A stretch of 64,000 nt of DNA from Mariniblastus fucicola (GCF_008087665.1 NZ_CP042912.1:4278001-4342000); one strand, 5' to 3'; counted from the stretch's first letter, positions 1 to 9,870 are shown. The notes: a model not told the origin generated them from the sequence alone. Translations and numbers: made by a program.

Positions 1-2083
1 TCGTGCCCCGGTTTTCGTGCACGCCATACAGGATTCCGATACGGTGCTTTCCCGATTTCCTGACTTCTGTCTCGAACACGATCTTTGCGTTGGAGTCGGC
101 AGCAGCGTAGGCATAGCCAAATCCAAAATAGCCTTTGACGCCCGAACCCGGAGTCCACTTGCCGGTCATGGTCGCACTCTGATCGTCCATCACCTGACCG
201 CGGAGCTTCTTGTCACTACGTCCAGCTCGCGGAATCCATTCAGGGCCTCGCTCGGGAGCCAGTTCCATCGCGTCCGCCGGAACGGTGAACTCCTGGTCGA
301 CGCTGGCTCGATGGGCTTTGCCCGGAAGTTTGAGCAACGCGTCCATTTCGCTCCAGTATTTCTCGAAAACCTCACGCGGCGAGCAACTGTGCAACTTGCA
401 AACACTTGCCGCCCGACCGACGACTTCGCCCATCATGCCGCAGGTCTTCATCACGCGAGTCGTGCCAAGCGCCTCATGCGTGACGCTCACGCAACGGCCT
501 GCCATGAACAGGTTTTCGATGTTCCGTGAGTAGAAACTGCGGTAGGGAACCGGATAGCCAAAACTGCGGTCAACGCTGCGATCGTGCACGGCAATTGAGA
601 TGAACGGATTTTCAGGAAACTTTTTGGCATACTGCTTTTTCGGATAGTGCAAATCGATCGACCAGGTGCTGGGCACACAGCCATCTTTAAACTCTCGTTT
701 GCCGACGATGTCTTCTTTCGTCAAAACGACATCACCCATCAAGCGACGTGATTCGCGCGGGCCACCGATGTAGGCAATCCAGGTCAGGAAAGCCGTTTTG
801 TGTTGCTCGGCTCCGTCTTCGTTTTTCATTGCATTGAAAGCACCATAAACGGCTCGCAAGTTCCAATCGCGAATTCCTTCCGCGTCGCCCAGTGCATCTT
901 TGTCGAATCCGCTTTCCCAAAACCATTGGCCGTGATGGTCGCGCGGGTAGGGAAAATCTTCCATTTTCAATTCAAGTGCCCACGGAGTTTCAGGGAACTC
1001 GACAGGCTCCTTGCCTTCACCCCACGCCCACATGTTGCTCATCCCCATGCGGCCTTCAGGAGTCATTTCGAAATCAGCGCCAGCGAGAAACCCGATTGTG
1101 CCGTGACCGGTACAGTCAACAAACTGTGTGCCGGAAAAACGCTTCTGTTCGCTGGTCCGAGTGTCGAAAGCATGCACGGCGACGATCCGGTTTTCGTCTG
1201 TTTCGACTTTGAATGCATGATGATTCAGGAACAGATCAATATTCGATTCGGCCCGGACGATGTCTTCTTTTTTCACATCGCCAAACTCTTCATACGTGCC
1301 TGGCGATTTCGTTGCTTTATCCGCGAACTCTTCAATCATCTCACCGATGCGTGGATATTTGCCGCGGCGAATGTGCCCCATGGCCCAAACGCGAACTTCG
1401 CTTGAACCGTTGCCTCCCAAGACCGGTCGGTCCTGAATCAAAGCGACTTTGCAGCCCGAACGGGCCGCTGAAAGAGCCGCGCCCATGCCGGAATAGCCGC
1501 CTCCGACGACGACGAGGTCGTAGCCGTCTTTTTCAGTCGGAGCTTCATCGAGCCCCAGCATCTTTCGCCGCCAGGCTGGCAGGATTTCAGATCCGTTTGG
1601 CGGCGGAGTCGCGTCTTTGGAAAACAGGATCGCGTCGCAACGCCCGTCGAATCCGGTCAGATCGTGCAACGCAATCTTTGCCGTTTTACTATCGATCTCA
1701 ATCGTTCCACCGTCTTGCCAAGACCACTGTTCGCCCTCGGTCCCGAACGTTGTGTCCAGAGCTTGTCCGTCAACGATCAGCTGAAATTTTCCGGGCTGTC
1801 CGGGAGCTTTCCACCGCGCCACCCAGTCCTTGGTGCGCACGAAAACGTGATAAGTTCCTGTTTCCGGAAAGCTGACTTCGGTGACCGCGTCATCCACGGA
1901 TCGGCCGAGGCCGTGAGCCAGCAAATAGGGCGACCCCATTTCGGTAATGAACTGCGTATCAAGCTTCCAACCGCCATGATCGGAGAAGCTTTCGGCTTCC
2001 ACGAGCACAGACTGGGCTTCGGCGACATTGGCCGTCGAAAAAAGTAACGACGCAACTAACAGCAGCAGAAAAAATCGGTTCAT
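1..2083 (-). CDS. FAD-dependent oxidoreductase, secreted (3' end outside window)
   Basis: Reading from ATG at 2083 on the minus strand gives 694 codons with no stop, so the C-terminus lies beyond the window edge. It starts with a signal peptide (MNRFFLLLLVASLLFS, ending near AEAQ). A beta-sandwich, carbohydrate-binding-like region of about 150 residues follows (SVLVEAESFSDHGGW). Near residue 180 comes a Rossmann dinucleotide motif VVVGGGYSGMGAA, with VLGGNGSSEVRVW downstream, typical of the FAD_oxidored family often labelled xanthan lyase-like in planctomycetes. The late segment FMAGRCVSVTHEALGTTRVM matches the family FAD-contact region. The substrate is unknown; a role in polysaccharide or aminosugar catabolism is only inferred. 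The gene is divergent from treZ. Confidence 0.85.
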   Translation of the reverse strand, partial: MNRFFLLLLVASLLFSTANVAEAQSVLVEAESFSDHGGWKLDTQFITEMGSPYLLAHGLGRSVDDAVTEVSFPETGTYHVFVRTKDWVARWKAPGQPGKFQLIVDGQALDTTFGTEGEQWSWQDGGTIEIDSKTAKIALHDLTGFDGRCDAILFSKDATPPPNGSEILPAWRRKMLGLDEAPTEKDGYDLVVVGGGYSGMGAALSAARSGCKVALIQDRPVLGGNGSSEVRVWAMGHIRRGKYPRIGEMIEEFADKATKSPGTYEEFGDVKKEDIVRAESNIDLFLNHHAFKVETDENRIVAVHAFDTRTSEQKRFSGTQFVDCTGHGTIGFLAGADFEMTPEGRMGMSNMWAWGEGKEPVEFPETPWALELKMEDFPYPRDHHGQWFWESGFDKDALGDAEGIRDWNLRAVYGAFNAMKNEDGAEQHKTAFLTWIAYIGGPRESRRLMGDVVLTKEDIVGKREFKDGCVPSTWSIDLHYPKKQYAKKFPENPFISIAVHDRSVDRSFGYPVPYRSFYSRNIENLFMAGRCVSVTHEALGTTRVMKTCGMMGEVVGRAASVCKLHSCSPREVFEKYWSEMDALLKLPGKAHRASVDQEFTVPADAMELAPERGPEWIPRAGRSDKKLRGQVMDDQSATMTGKWTPGSGVKGYFGFGYAYAAADSNAKIVFETEVRKSGKHRIGILYGVHENRGT

Positions 2084-2209
2084 GGTGGTTTCATTTCTGA
2101 CAGGAATTCCCAACGCGTTTCATTGTAGGCCCTTTTTCCGATTGTGCATTCCGCTGGTGCCGCGATTGGGCTTTGCGGTATGATCTTCCGCTCAACAGAC
2201 AGATTTGAA

Positions 2210-4009
2210 ATGAAAAACATGCAACATCAATTTGGCCATCGCTTCGAAAACGGAAAAGTTACCTTTCGGGTTTGGGCACCGAAATGCAAAACGCTGGACC
2301 TGGAAACGAAAAAAGAACCAACGTTTCGCAGCATGCAGCGTGACGAAGATGGCTGGTTCGAAATCACTGTCGACGACGTTCAGCATGCCGACGCATATCG
2401 CTTTTGCATCGACGGAGAACGTTCGCGCCCCGATCCTGCGGCTCATGCTTTTGAATCATCGGTCCACGATTGGAACCTCGCCGTCGATCACGCGCAGTTC
2501 GACTGGAGATCGAACGATTGGAAAGGCATCGAAAAACGTGACCTGATCATTTACGAATTGCACATCGGCACGTTTACCAAAGAAGGCACGTTTCTGTCCG
2601 CGATTGAGCGTGTGGACGAACTGGTCGAACTTGGCATCACAGCCATCGAAATCCTGCCGGTGGCGCAGTGCCCGGGACGCTGGAATTGGGGCTATGACGG
2701 AGTCGGCATTTACGCGACGCAAAACACTTACGGTTCGCCCGACGATTTCAAGACCTTCGTCGACGCCTGCCACCAGAAAGGCGTGGCTGTAATTCTGGAC
2801 GTCGTTTTCAACCATCTTGGGCCGGAAGGAAACTACCTGTCTGAGTTCGCGCCGTTCTTCACGAAGAAGCGGAAAACACCGTGGGGCGACGCGTTAAACT
2901 TCGATGGAAAACACAGCCAGCCCGTTCGGGAGTTCATGGCTCAATGCGGCGTTCACTGGATCGAAAACTACAGGCTTGACGGACTACGCGTCGATGCTGT
3001 GCATTTCATGTTCGACGACAGCGATTTGCCGATCTCGATGGCAGTCACGAAAGCGGTAGATGATTACGCTGCGACAGTCGATCGCCACATTCATCTGATT
3101 GGCGAAACGAATGTCCGCAACGCATCGCTCACCAAAGGCACTTCGTCACACGGTACAGGGTTCGATGCCGTATGGAGCGACGGAATGATGCACTGTGTCC
3201 TTTCGATCGGCCAGCCCGGACTGGACTTGTGTCATCGAGATCACGATGGCGCGACCGATCTGCAGTTGGCGATCCAGCAAGGTTTTCTGTACGAGAACTT
3301 TCCGTACGAGCGACACGATCGCGGGGCGCGTGCCGACCTGGATTCGTTTGTGATCGGATTTCAAAATCACGACACCGTTGGCAATCATCCGTTGGGGCAT
3401 CGGATTCATCAACTTGCGTCGCGCGAGTTTCAAATGGCTTCAGCCGCGCTCTACCTGATGTATCCGGCGATTCCGATGATCTTCATGGGAGAAGAATTTG
3501 CTTCGGACGATCCGTTTCTGTTTTTCGTCGACTTCAACGATTCCTGGGTTCGTGATGGAGTGGAAAAAGGCAGGGCGGCTGAGTTTCCGGAGCTCAACGC
3601 AAAACTGGACGGACTTTCGCCGCTGTCGCCAAAGTCGTTTCGTCAATCCAAACTTCGTCCTCATGCGGATGGCGATGCGGGTATGAGGACGTGGTACCGC
3701 GATCTGATTGGGCTGCGAAAGAAATTGCGTCGGGAGGGATTGATCTGCCAATCGGTGCTGAACGTCGAATCGCGGATCGAGGACGATCTGTTTTTGCTGC
3801 ACTACGAAAACCAATCCAGCGGCAGGCTCAGTGTCGCGACCCGTTTGGCTTGGCCGGGATCGTCGGACAAAAAGGCGGCCATTGAAATTGATCTTCCGGG
3901 AGAAATCCTGCTGGATTCGGAATCGAACGGGGTACTGAAATCGAACCAAGAAAAAAGTGTCCGGCAAATTAACGTCAATCAGACATTAATTTTGCATGAT
4001 CCGGCTTAG
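2210..4009 (+). CDS. treZ: Malto-oligosyltrehalose trehalohydrolase (GH13)
   Basis: About 599 residues, normal for TreZ. An N-terminal early-set domain (HQFGHRFENGKVTFRVWAP) precedes a GH13 barrel. The barrel carries the nucleophile Asp near residue 262 (GLRVDAVHF), the acid/base Glu near 299 (LIGETNVRN) and the third Asp near 388 (FQNHDTVGN). The tract MIFMGEEFASDDPFLFF followed by GRAAEF is characteristic of TreZ rather than of branching enzyme. TreZ releases trehalose from maltooligosyl trehalose in the cytoplasm. The partner treY (synthase) is not adjacent, so the substrate must come from an unlinked gene. Start is uncertain: ATG 2210 is chosen because homology begins just after it; ATG 2180 and GTG 2144 are in frame. 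Confidence 0.9.
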   Translation: MKNMQHQFGHRFENGKVTFRVWAPKCKTLDLETKKEPTFRSMQRDEDGWFEITVDDVQHADAYRFCIDGERSRPDPAAHAFESSVHDWNLAVDHAQFDWRSNDWKGIEKRDLIIYELHIGTFTKEGTFLSAIERVDELVELGITAIEILPVAQCPGRWNWGYDGVGIYATQNTYGSPDDFKTFVDACHQKGVAVILDVVFNHLGPEGNYLSEFAPFFTKKRKTPWGDALNFDGKHSQPVREFMAQCGVHWIENYRLDGLRVDAVHFMFDDSDLPISMAVTKAVDDYAATVDRHIHLIGETNVRNASLTKGTSSHGTGFDAVWSDGMMHCVLSIGQPGLDLCHRDHDGATDLQLAIQQGFLYENFPYERHDRGARADLDSFVIGFQNHDTVGNHPLGHRIHQLASREFQMASAALYLMYPAIPMIFMGEEFASDDPFLFFVDFNDSWVRDGVEKGRAAEFPELNAKLDGLSPLSPKSFRQSKLRPHADGDAGMRTWYRDLIGLRKKLRREGLICQSVLNVESRIEDDLFLLHYENQSSGRLSVATRLAWPGSSDKKAAIEIDLPGEILLDSESNGVLKSNQEKSVRQINVNQTLILHDPA

Positions 4010-4091
4010 AAGCCTTCGGTGATGATTGAAGATTGCGGCAGCAAGACTAGATTGGAGACATTGACCCATTCTCCAACTTGCCGAACAGCCC

Positions 4092-7043
4092 ATGTCTCTC
4101 TTCCGCCACGCGTCCGTAAAGCCAATCCCTTCCAACGAGCCCGCCACGCTTGCGGCCGAAAGCCTGGAAGATCGCCAAATGTTATCGTCGGTCCAGATTA
4201 TCGCAGCCGGCGTCGAGAACACGGAGAGCATGTCGTTGGAAATCTCTGGACAGGTCGTGCAAACGTGGAACAACATCGGCGGGGATGCTTACGCAGGACA
4301 GTTCCAAACGTTCAACTACAACACGCCCGATGACGTTTCGATTGGCAACGTTCGAGTTAACTTTCTGAACGACGTCTACGACCCAGCCAACGGAATCGAC
4401 TCCAACCTGCGTGTCGACGCAGTGGTCATTGACGGAACTCGATACGAAACAGAAGCTCCAAACACTTTTTCGACCGGAACGTGGTTGCCCGGCGTGGGCA
4501 TTGAACCTGGACAAACGCAAAGCGAGTACCTTCACGCGTCCGGATTTTTTCAGTACGTCGGGGGCGGAAACGTCCGCACTCAGATCAATGTGAATGCTCG
4601 TGGCACGACCGGGCAGGAATCTTTTGCCCTTCAAATCGATGGTCAAACCGTAGCCACGTTCGATGACGTCAACACCGTGTTCAGTGGCTATGACTACATC
4701 GCCGACGGCGAAGTCACTGCGGATCAGATTCGTGTGGTCTTCCTGAACGATGCCTACGATCCAGCCAACGGAATCGATCGCAATCTGATCGTCGACGACA
4801 TCGTGGTCAACGTGCTAGGCGGGAGCAATCCCGGAGCGATTCAATACGAAGCCGAAGCCGCAGAGGTTTACTCAACGGGAACGTGGACTGCCGCCGATGG
4901 CGTCGTGCCTGGATTTGGCCGCGGCGACACGCTGCACTCCAACGGCTACTTCCAGTTCGCGTCTGATTCGAGCCCGGTCAACGGAGGAAACTTCTCGCTC
5001 GAAGCCAGCCAGTACTCGGTTGCAGAAGGCGACGGCAACGTGGAAATCCGCATCGTTAGAACCGGCGGATCCGACGGCGTGGTGAGCTTGAATTATTTGA
5101 CGGGAGACGCGACAGCCACCGCGGGTCAGGATTACCAGTCGCGCAGCGGGGTGGTGACGTTCCAGGACGGCGAAACGTCCAAGTCCATCTTCGTCCCAAT
5201 TTCGGATGATAGCCAAGGCGAACAGGACGAACAGTTCAGCTTCGCGATCGACAACCTTGTAGGCAGCGGCACTTTGCTGGCTCCGCGAACGGCTTTGATC
5301 ACGATCGACGACAATGATTCCGTCCAGGGAACGGGCGATGGTTTGCGAGCCGAATACTTCAACAACGCGAACCTGACCGATCGGGTGTTCACACGAGTCG
5401 ATCCAAATGTCAATTTCGATTGGGGCACCGGTACGCCGAACAGCCAAATCGGAATTGATACTTTCTCGATTCGCTGGACGGGCGAGATCGAGTCACGCTA
5501 TAGCGAGACTTACACGTTTAACACACGCAGCGACGATGGGGTTCGGCTCTACGTTGACGGCCAGTTGATCATCGACGAGTGGAACGATCACGCAGCGACC
5601 AACCATACCGGCACGATTTTTCTGGAAGCCGGCGTTCGCTACGACATTCGACTTGAATATTATGAAAACGCGCTCGACGCCGAAATGCGACTTCGCTGGT
5701 CGAGCGCCACTCAGAATTTCGAAGCCGTCCCGACGAGCCAACTTTATGCGGCTGACGCGCCTCCTAATCCTGGCGAGAACCTGACGGCAGAAACCGTGGT
5801 CAGCGGACTGGCACAGCCGACTTCGATCGCCTGGTCGGCAGATGGCCGCAACATGTATGTGGCGCAAAAGAGCGGCATCGTTCGGGTCGTTCGAGATGGC
5901 GTACTACAGTCGACTCCGTTTGCCGACATCTCGGCTCAGGTTAACAACGTACGCGACCGCGGATTGCTGGACATGGCGATTCATCCGGACTTCGAGAACA
6001 ATCCATACGTCTACCTGCTGTTCACGTACGATCCACCGGAGGTTTATGACAACCCAAGCCATGCGTTGGCCGGACCGGACAAACCTGGCAATCGGGCGGG
6101 CCGACTGCTTCGCGTCACAGCCGATGCCTCGACGCAGTATCGAACGATCGTCGAAGGCAGCCAACAAGTTCTGTTGGGAAGTGCCAGTACGTGGAACAAC
6201 TTCAATGCTTTTGCCAACAGCACGAATGATTTCAACGAGCCACCGGCAGGCATCCGCGCCAACGGCACGAACATTCAGGACTTTATTGCATCCGATAGCG
6301 AATCGCACACGGTCGGAGCGTTGGCGTTCGGCAATGACGGAAACCTGTTTGTCTCGATCGGCGATGGTACGTCTTACAATCGAGTTGACCCAAGAACGGT
6401 TCGCGTTCAGGACATCGACAACCTGTCCGGAAAAGTGCTTCGCATCGATCCGATCACGGGCGAAGGACTTTCCGACAACCCGTTCTACAACGGAAATGCG
6501 AACGCAAATCGATCCAAAGTCTATCACTATGGTTTGCGAAATCCGTTTCGCATGACGGTCGATTCAGCAACCGGACAGCTGTACATCGGCGATGTTGGAT
6601 GGACTCAGTGGGAAGAAGTTAACACCGGGCCTGCCGGTTCAAACTTTGGATGGCCATATTTTGAAGGCGGAAGCGGAAACAGCCTGCGTACGGATCGCTA
6701 CGACGATTTGCCGGAGGCTCAAGCTTTCTATAACAGCGGCCAGTCCGTTGTCGCCCCGACGTTTGGGCTCAGCCATGGAGCCGACGGGATCAACGCGATC
6801 GTGCTCGGGTCGGTCTATCGCGGAACGACCTATCCGGCTGAATATCAAGGCAGCGTTCTCGTCAACGACTTGGGGCAGGGCATTGTTCGCGCAGTGCAGC
6901 TCGATTCGAACGGCCAGGCGACGACGGTACAGACGTTCACCACCGGCGCACGGATCGTGGTCAACATGGTCGAAGGACCGGACGGGAACATGTACTACGT
7001 CGATCTCGACGACGGTGAGATCGGTCGCTGGGTGTTCAACTAG
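4092..7043 (+). CDS. Large secreted multidomain protein: CBM-like x2, Calx-beta, PA14, sugar dehydrogenase propeller
   Basis: 983 residues. The N-terminus has no classical signal peptide but carries LEDRQMLS near residue 25, the planctomycete LEPRRLL-type sorting motif. Two similar beta-sandwich repeats follow (about 35-150 and 155-290). Each has NFLNDVYDPANGID or FLNDAYDPANGID and GTW...G.Y.LH..G.FQ features, resembling calcium-dependent xylan-binding CBM60-like modules. A Calx-beta domain (about 300-410; DNDSVQ end) and a PA14 domain (about 415-555; GLRAEYFNNANLTDR) come next. The C-terminal 420 residues form a soluble glucose/sorbosone dehydrogenase-like propeller (GLAQPTSIAWSADGRNMYV, FGNDGNLFVSIGDG, YHYGLRNPFRM). 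It probably binds and oxidises extracellular sugars; cofactor and substrate are inferred. Confidence 0.9.
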   Translation: MSLFRHASVKPIPSNEPATLAAESLEDRQMLSSVQIIAAGVENTESMSLEISGQVVQTWNNIGGDAYAGQFQTFNYNTPDDVSIGNVRVNFLNDVYDPANGIDSNLRVDAVVIDGTRYETEAPNTFSTGTWLPGVGIEPGQTQSEYLHASGFFQYVGGGNVRTQINVNARGTTGQESFALQIDGQTVATFDDVNTVFSGYDYIADGEVTADQIRVVFLNDAYDPANGIDRNLIVDDIVVNVLGGSNPGAIQYEAEAAEVYSTGTWTAADGVVPGFGRGDTLHSNGYFQFASDSSPVNGGNFSLEASQYSVAEGDGNVEIRIVRTGGSDGVVSLNYLTGDATATAGQDYQSRSGVVTFQDGETSKSIFVPISDDSQGEQDEQFSFAIDNLVGSGTLLAPRTALITIDDNDSVQGTGDGLRAEYFNNANLTDRVFTRVDPNVNFDWGTGTPNSQIGIDTFSIRWTGEIESRYSETYTFNTRSDDGVRLYVDGQLIIDEWNDHAATNHTGTIFLEAGVRYDIRLEYYENALDAEMRLRWSSATQNFEAVPTSQLYAADAPPNPGENLTAETVVSGLAQPTSIAWSADGRNMYVAQKSGIVRVVRDGVLQSTPFADISAQVNNVRDRGLLDMAIHPDFENNPYVYLLFTYDPPEVYDNPSHALAGPDKPGNRAGRLLRVTADASTQYRTIVEGSQQVLLGSASTWNNFNAFANSTNDFNEPPAGIRANGTNIQDFIASDSESHTVGALAFGNDGNLFVSIGDGTSYNRVDPRTVRVQDIDNLSGKVLRIDPITGEGLSDNPFYNGNANANRSKVYHYGLRNPFRMTVDSATGQLYIGDVGWTQWEEVNTGPAGSNFGWPYFEGGSGNSLRTDRYDDLPEAQAFYNSGQSVVAPTFGLSHGADGINAIVLGSVYRGTTYPAEYQGSVLVNDLGQGIVRAVQLDSNGQATTVQTFTTGARIVVNMVEGPDGNMYYVDLDDGEIGRWVFN

Positions 7044-7148
7044 TTGTAGCAGCCGAGCGGAGCAGGCAACTGCATTCCACCTTTCGATTGCCTCGCTCGC
7101 CTTGCGTTTTTCCAAACGTGTCGCAGCGGTCTCCACCAAGTGCAGGCG

Positions 7149-8522
7149 TCAGTCTTTCAGTTGAAAACACGCAACCTTGTTCTTGCCGCGGACAATCAGG
7201 TTTCCGTTGGTAACGACTGGAGCTGACCAGCAAGGATAACGAAGCTTGACCTCGCCCCCATAGCGAGTCACGATTTCAAACTTTTCGGGCGTCGCCCGAG
7301 CCAGGAACAGTTCGCCACGTTCGGCCATCACGATCAGATGCCCGTCACAGAAAGTCACTGATGTCCTTCCCAGCCTCGGGACGGACCAGCGTACTTTTCC
7401 GGTCAGGAACTCGACGCAGGTCAGCTGTGCGCCAGAAGTCTTTTCACCGTTGCAACCGTAGAGAAAACCGTCATGCAAGACAGGCGTGTTCCAGTGCGGC
7501 GCCAATGACTTGTTCCGCTTGCCATCATCGCTCCAGACAACCTTCGTATTCCAATCGCTGTCCACTTCCAGCAGCACGCCGCCTTTTTGGTATGACTCAC
7601 CAATGAAAATTCTGTTGCCGGACACGACCGGCGTGCTCGCGTTGACGCTCTCCAGTTTCCGGGCCCGCCACTTGAACTCAAACAGAAGCTTGCCGTCTTG
7701 CGGCTGAAACGCGATCAGCTTCTCTCGCATCCACGCCAACGCAACTTTGCGGCCGTGCATTTCGACCAATCGCAACGACGTATAGCTGGCCAAATCGTCT
7801 CCGACGCGGTAGATCTCTTCGCCCGTCCTTCGATCAAACGCCACCACTGCAGAACCATTGGGCTTCACAAGATTCAATTGTCCACGCGGCACGTTTTTTG
7901 ATTCCTCCGGGCTGCCGCCAACCATCACCAGCAGCAAATCCTTGTAGACGACGGGACTGCTGGAAACACCAAAAAAGTTTTGAATGACCCCGAACCTTTT
8001 GATCGTATCGACCTCCCACATCAGTTCGCCTGTTTCCTCGTTCAGGCACCACAGCATTCCTTCGACGCCGTAGACGTAAACTCGACCGTCGTGAATCAGC
8101 GGACTTGTGCGAGGCCCCGAATCGTATCCGTAAATATCGACGTAAGATGAAGGTGCGGTGAACGTCCAATCAATGTTGGCTGAATCCAAATCGACGCGAC
8201 GGACGCGAGCCACATTGCCGCTCTCATCTTCGGTAACATCGAAATGAAAGTACTTTCCGTTTGAAATCGATCCGATCGCGTATCCTTCACCAATCGGCAA
8301 CGTCCAATTCAACTCCAACTTGCCATCCGACCAGTCCTTCAGAATGTCGGTCTCATTTGAGATACTGTTTCTGTCGGGTCCGAGAAATTGAAACCAATCC
8401 CTGTCGGTGGCTTGCCCCTTGGCGGCAACGGCCAACAATAGAGTGACCAACAGCGACGCAGCAAATGCGACGGGTCGCGAAAGTTTTTTGAGACTGCACA
8501 TGTTAAAGATTAGTTCTGGCAT
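7149..8522 (-). CDS. Secreted PQQ-binding-like beta-propeller protein
   Basis: About 457 residues. A signal peptide (VAFAASLLVTLLLAVAAKGQA) precedes WFQFLGPDRNSIS, the usual opening of planctomycete outer-membrane-biogenesis/PQQ-like propellers. Repeated W-containing blades follow (GELMWEVDTIKRFGV, GKVRWSVPRLGRTSV). ATG 8522 is preferred because AGGGA lies six bases upstream; ATG 8501 (MCSLKKLS) is the alternative. No dehydrogenase active-site residues could be assigned, so a scaffold or electron-transfer role cannot be separated. Its 5' end overlaps the start of arfB on the other strand. Confidence 0.85.
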   Translation of the reverse strand: MPELIFNMCSLKKLSRPVAFAASLLVTLLLAVAAKGQATDRDWFQFLGPDRNSISNETDILKDWSDGKLELNWTLPIGEGYAIGSISNGKYFHFDVTEDESGNVARVRRVDLDSANIDWTFTAPSSYVDIYGYDSGPRTSPLIHDGRVYVYGVEGMLWCLNEETGELMWEVDTIKRFGVIQNFFGVSSSPVVYKDLLLVMVGGSPEESKNVPRGQLNLVKPNGSAVVAFDRRTGEEIYRVGDDLASYTSLRLVEMHGRKVALAWMREKLIAFQPQDGKLLFEFKWRARKLESVNASTPVVSGNRIFIGESYQKGGVLLEVDSDWNTKVVWSDDGKRNKSLAPHWNTPVLHDGFLYGCNGEKTSGAQLTCVEFLTGKVRWSVPRLGRTSVTFCDGHLIVMAERGELFLARATPEKFEIVTRYGGEVKLRYPCWSAPVVTNGNLIVRGKNKVACFQLKD

Positions 8523-8922
8523 CGAAATCCCTTTGACTGAATTCAAGTTCAGCTATGCGCGATCGCCAGGGCCGGGCGGTCAAAACGTCAACAAGGTCAA
8601 CACAAAAGTGACTCTCAAGTGGGACGTCAACAAGACGACCCGACTTCCGGATGCGGTGAAAGCCCGCCTGAAGAAAAAGTTCGCGCGTCGTATTTCAAAA
8701 ACTGGCGAGCTTATTGTAACGAGTCATCGATTTCGTGATCAGGGACGGAACGTTGCGGACTGTCTCGCAAAGCTTCGCGAGATGATCGAGGCCGTACGCA
8801 AAGCACCAACGGTTCGAAAAAAGACTAAACCATCGAAGGCTTCGAAACGACGTCGACTGGATGCAAAAAAACAGAAGTCGTCCTTGAAAAAGGGCCGACG
8901 CCCGCCACGCATGGACGATTGA
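8500..8922 (+). CDS. arfB: Peptidyl-tRNA hydrolase ArfB (ribosome rescue)
   Basis: 140 residues, the length of ArfB/YaeJ. The class-I release-factor-like motif GPGGQNVNKVNTKV puts GGQ at residues 26-28, which hydrolyses peptidyl-tRNA on stalled ribosomes. The C-terminus is a long basic tail (KKTKPSKASKRRRLDAKKQ) that in the family inserts into the empty mRNA channel. ATG 8500 aligns with the known family N-terminus (ISxxxxIPxxE), so the start is well supported even though the Shine-Dalgarno is poor. The first 23 bases overlap head-to-head with the propeller gene on the minus strand. Confidence 0.92.
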   Translation: MLKISSGIEIPLTEFKFSYARSPGPGGQNVNKVNTKVTLKWDVNKTTRLPDAVKARLKKKFARRISKTGELIVTSHRFRDQGRNVADCLAKLREMIEAVRKAPTVRKKTKPSKASKRRRLDAKKQKSSLKKGRRPPRMDD

Positions 8923-9129
8923 TCGACGTTTGGCGGCGAGCCGAACTCCGTGACACCAAGTGTCGTCTGAGCCTTTGGGGCGGCCAAGAATCGGTCAATT
9001 CATTACAATCCAATTCAGTTTACGGCAACTAAATTTCACAGGCTGCTGAAGCGGCAAACAAACAAAATGCAAGCGAAACACGTATCCAATAATAGTTGGT
9101 TGGTTTCGTCCTCAATTTGGTGATCGACT

Positions 9130-9870
9130 ATGGAAAAAAAACAAAAACAGAATATCGATGAACTACTTAAGCAGTGGCCGTTCGATCCGTTTGCCATCAA
9201 CGTTCGTATGCTGGAGTCGCGCCAACGACAAGTGCTGCAAATGCGAGTCGACATGGGGGTGCTGCAACTGGAAACCGAAGGACGCCCCGACGGGATGACT
9301 CCTCACGGCGCGTCGACGTATTACGATTTTTTGAAAGCCAAATCGATCGAGGCCGATGGATTTTCGCTCGATGAGCAGAACTGCCTGGAGATCGATCGCG
9401 AGTTCGTTCAGTTTTACCATCGTCGCGTTTGCTGGTTGCAGCTCAAAAAGTTTCGCAATGCCGTTGCCGACGCGGATCACACGCTGGGCTTGATGGACTT
9501 TTGCAAGCGACATTCGCCTGATGACGAGTGGACGCATAACCACGAGCAGTATCGGCCGTTCGTAATTTATCACCGGACTCAGGCGGCGGCATTGGCGTGG
9601 CTTGAAGGCGACGAAGAGATTGACACCGAGCGTGCGATTCAGGAAGTCAACGACGGGCTGGAGCGAATGCGGGATCTGTTTATCGAATACGAAGCCGAAG
9701 AACAGTACGACGAAGACGACCTGGTCGTGCGACTGATCGAGTTCCGCGAAGGCGTTCGGGAGCGTTACGAAATCGGACTGACAATTCGTGAGCAACTGGA
9801 CAAAGCGATCGAAGACGAGGACTACGAAAAGGCCGCAGAGCTTCGAGATCAGCTGGAGTCGCGCGAGTAA
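9130..9870 (+). CDS. UVR (UvrB/UvrC) motif protein
   Basis: 246 residues. The last 35 form a UVR motif (LDKAIEDEDYEKAAELRDQL), the helical hairpin through which UvrB contacts UvrC and which also occurs in McsA/ClpC-type proteins. The preceding 200 residues are mainly helical, acidic and rich in aromatic residues, without nuclease or helicase motifs. The protein is therefore not UvrB or UvrC. It may be an adaptor that binds a UVR partner; the function is unknown. It stands alone, with about 100 bases to the next convergent gene. Confidence 0.75.
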   Translation: MEKKQKQNIDELLKQWPFDPFAINVRMLESRQRQVLQMRVDMGVLQLETEGRPDGMTPHGASTYYDFLKAKSIEADGFSLDEQNCLEIDREFVQFYHRRVCWLQLKKFRNAVADADHTLGLMDFCKRHSPDDEWTHNHEQYRPFVIYHRTQAAALAWLEGDEEIDTERAIQEVNDGLERMRDLFIEYEAEEQYDEDDLVVRLIEFREGVRERYEIGLTIREQLDKAIEDEDYEKAAELRDQLESRE

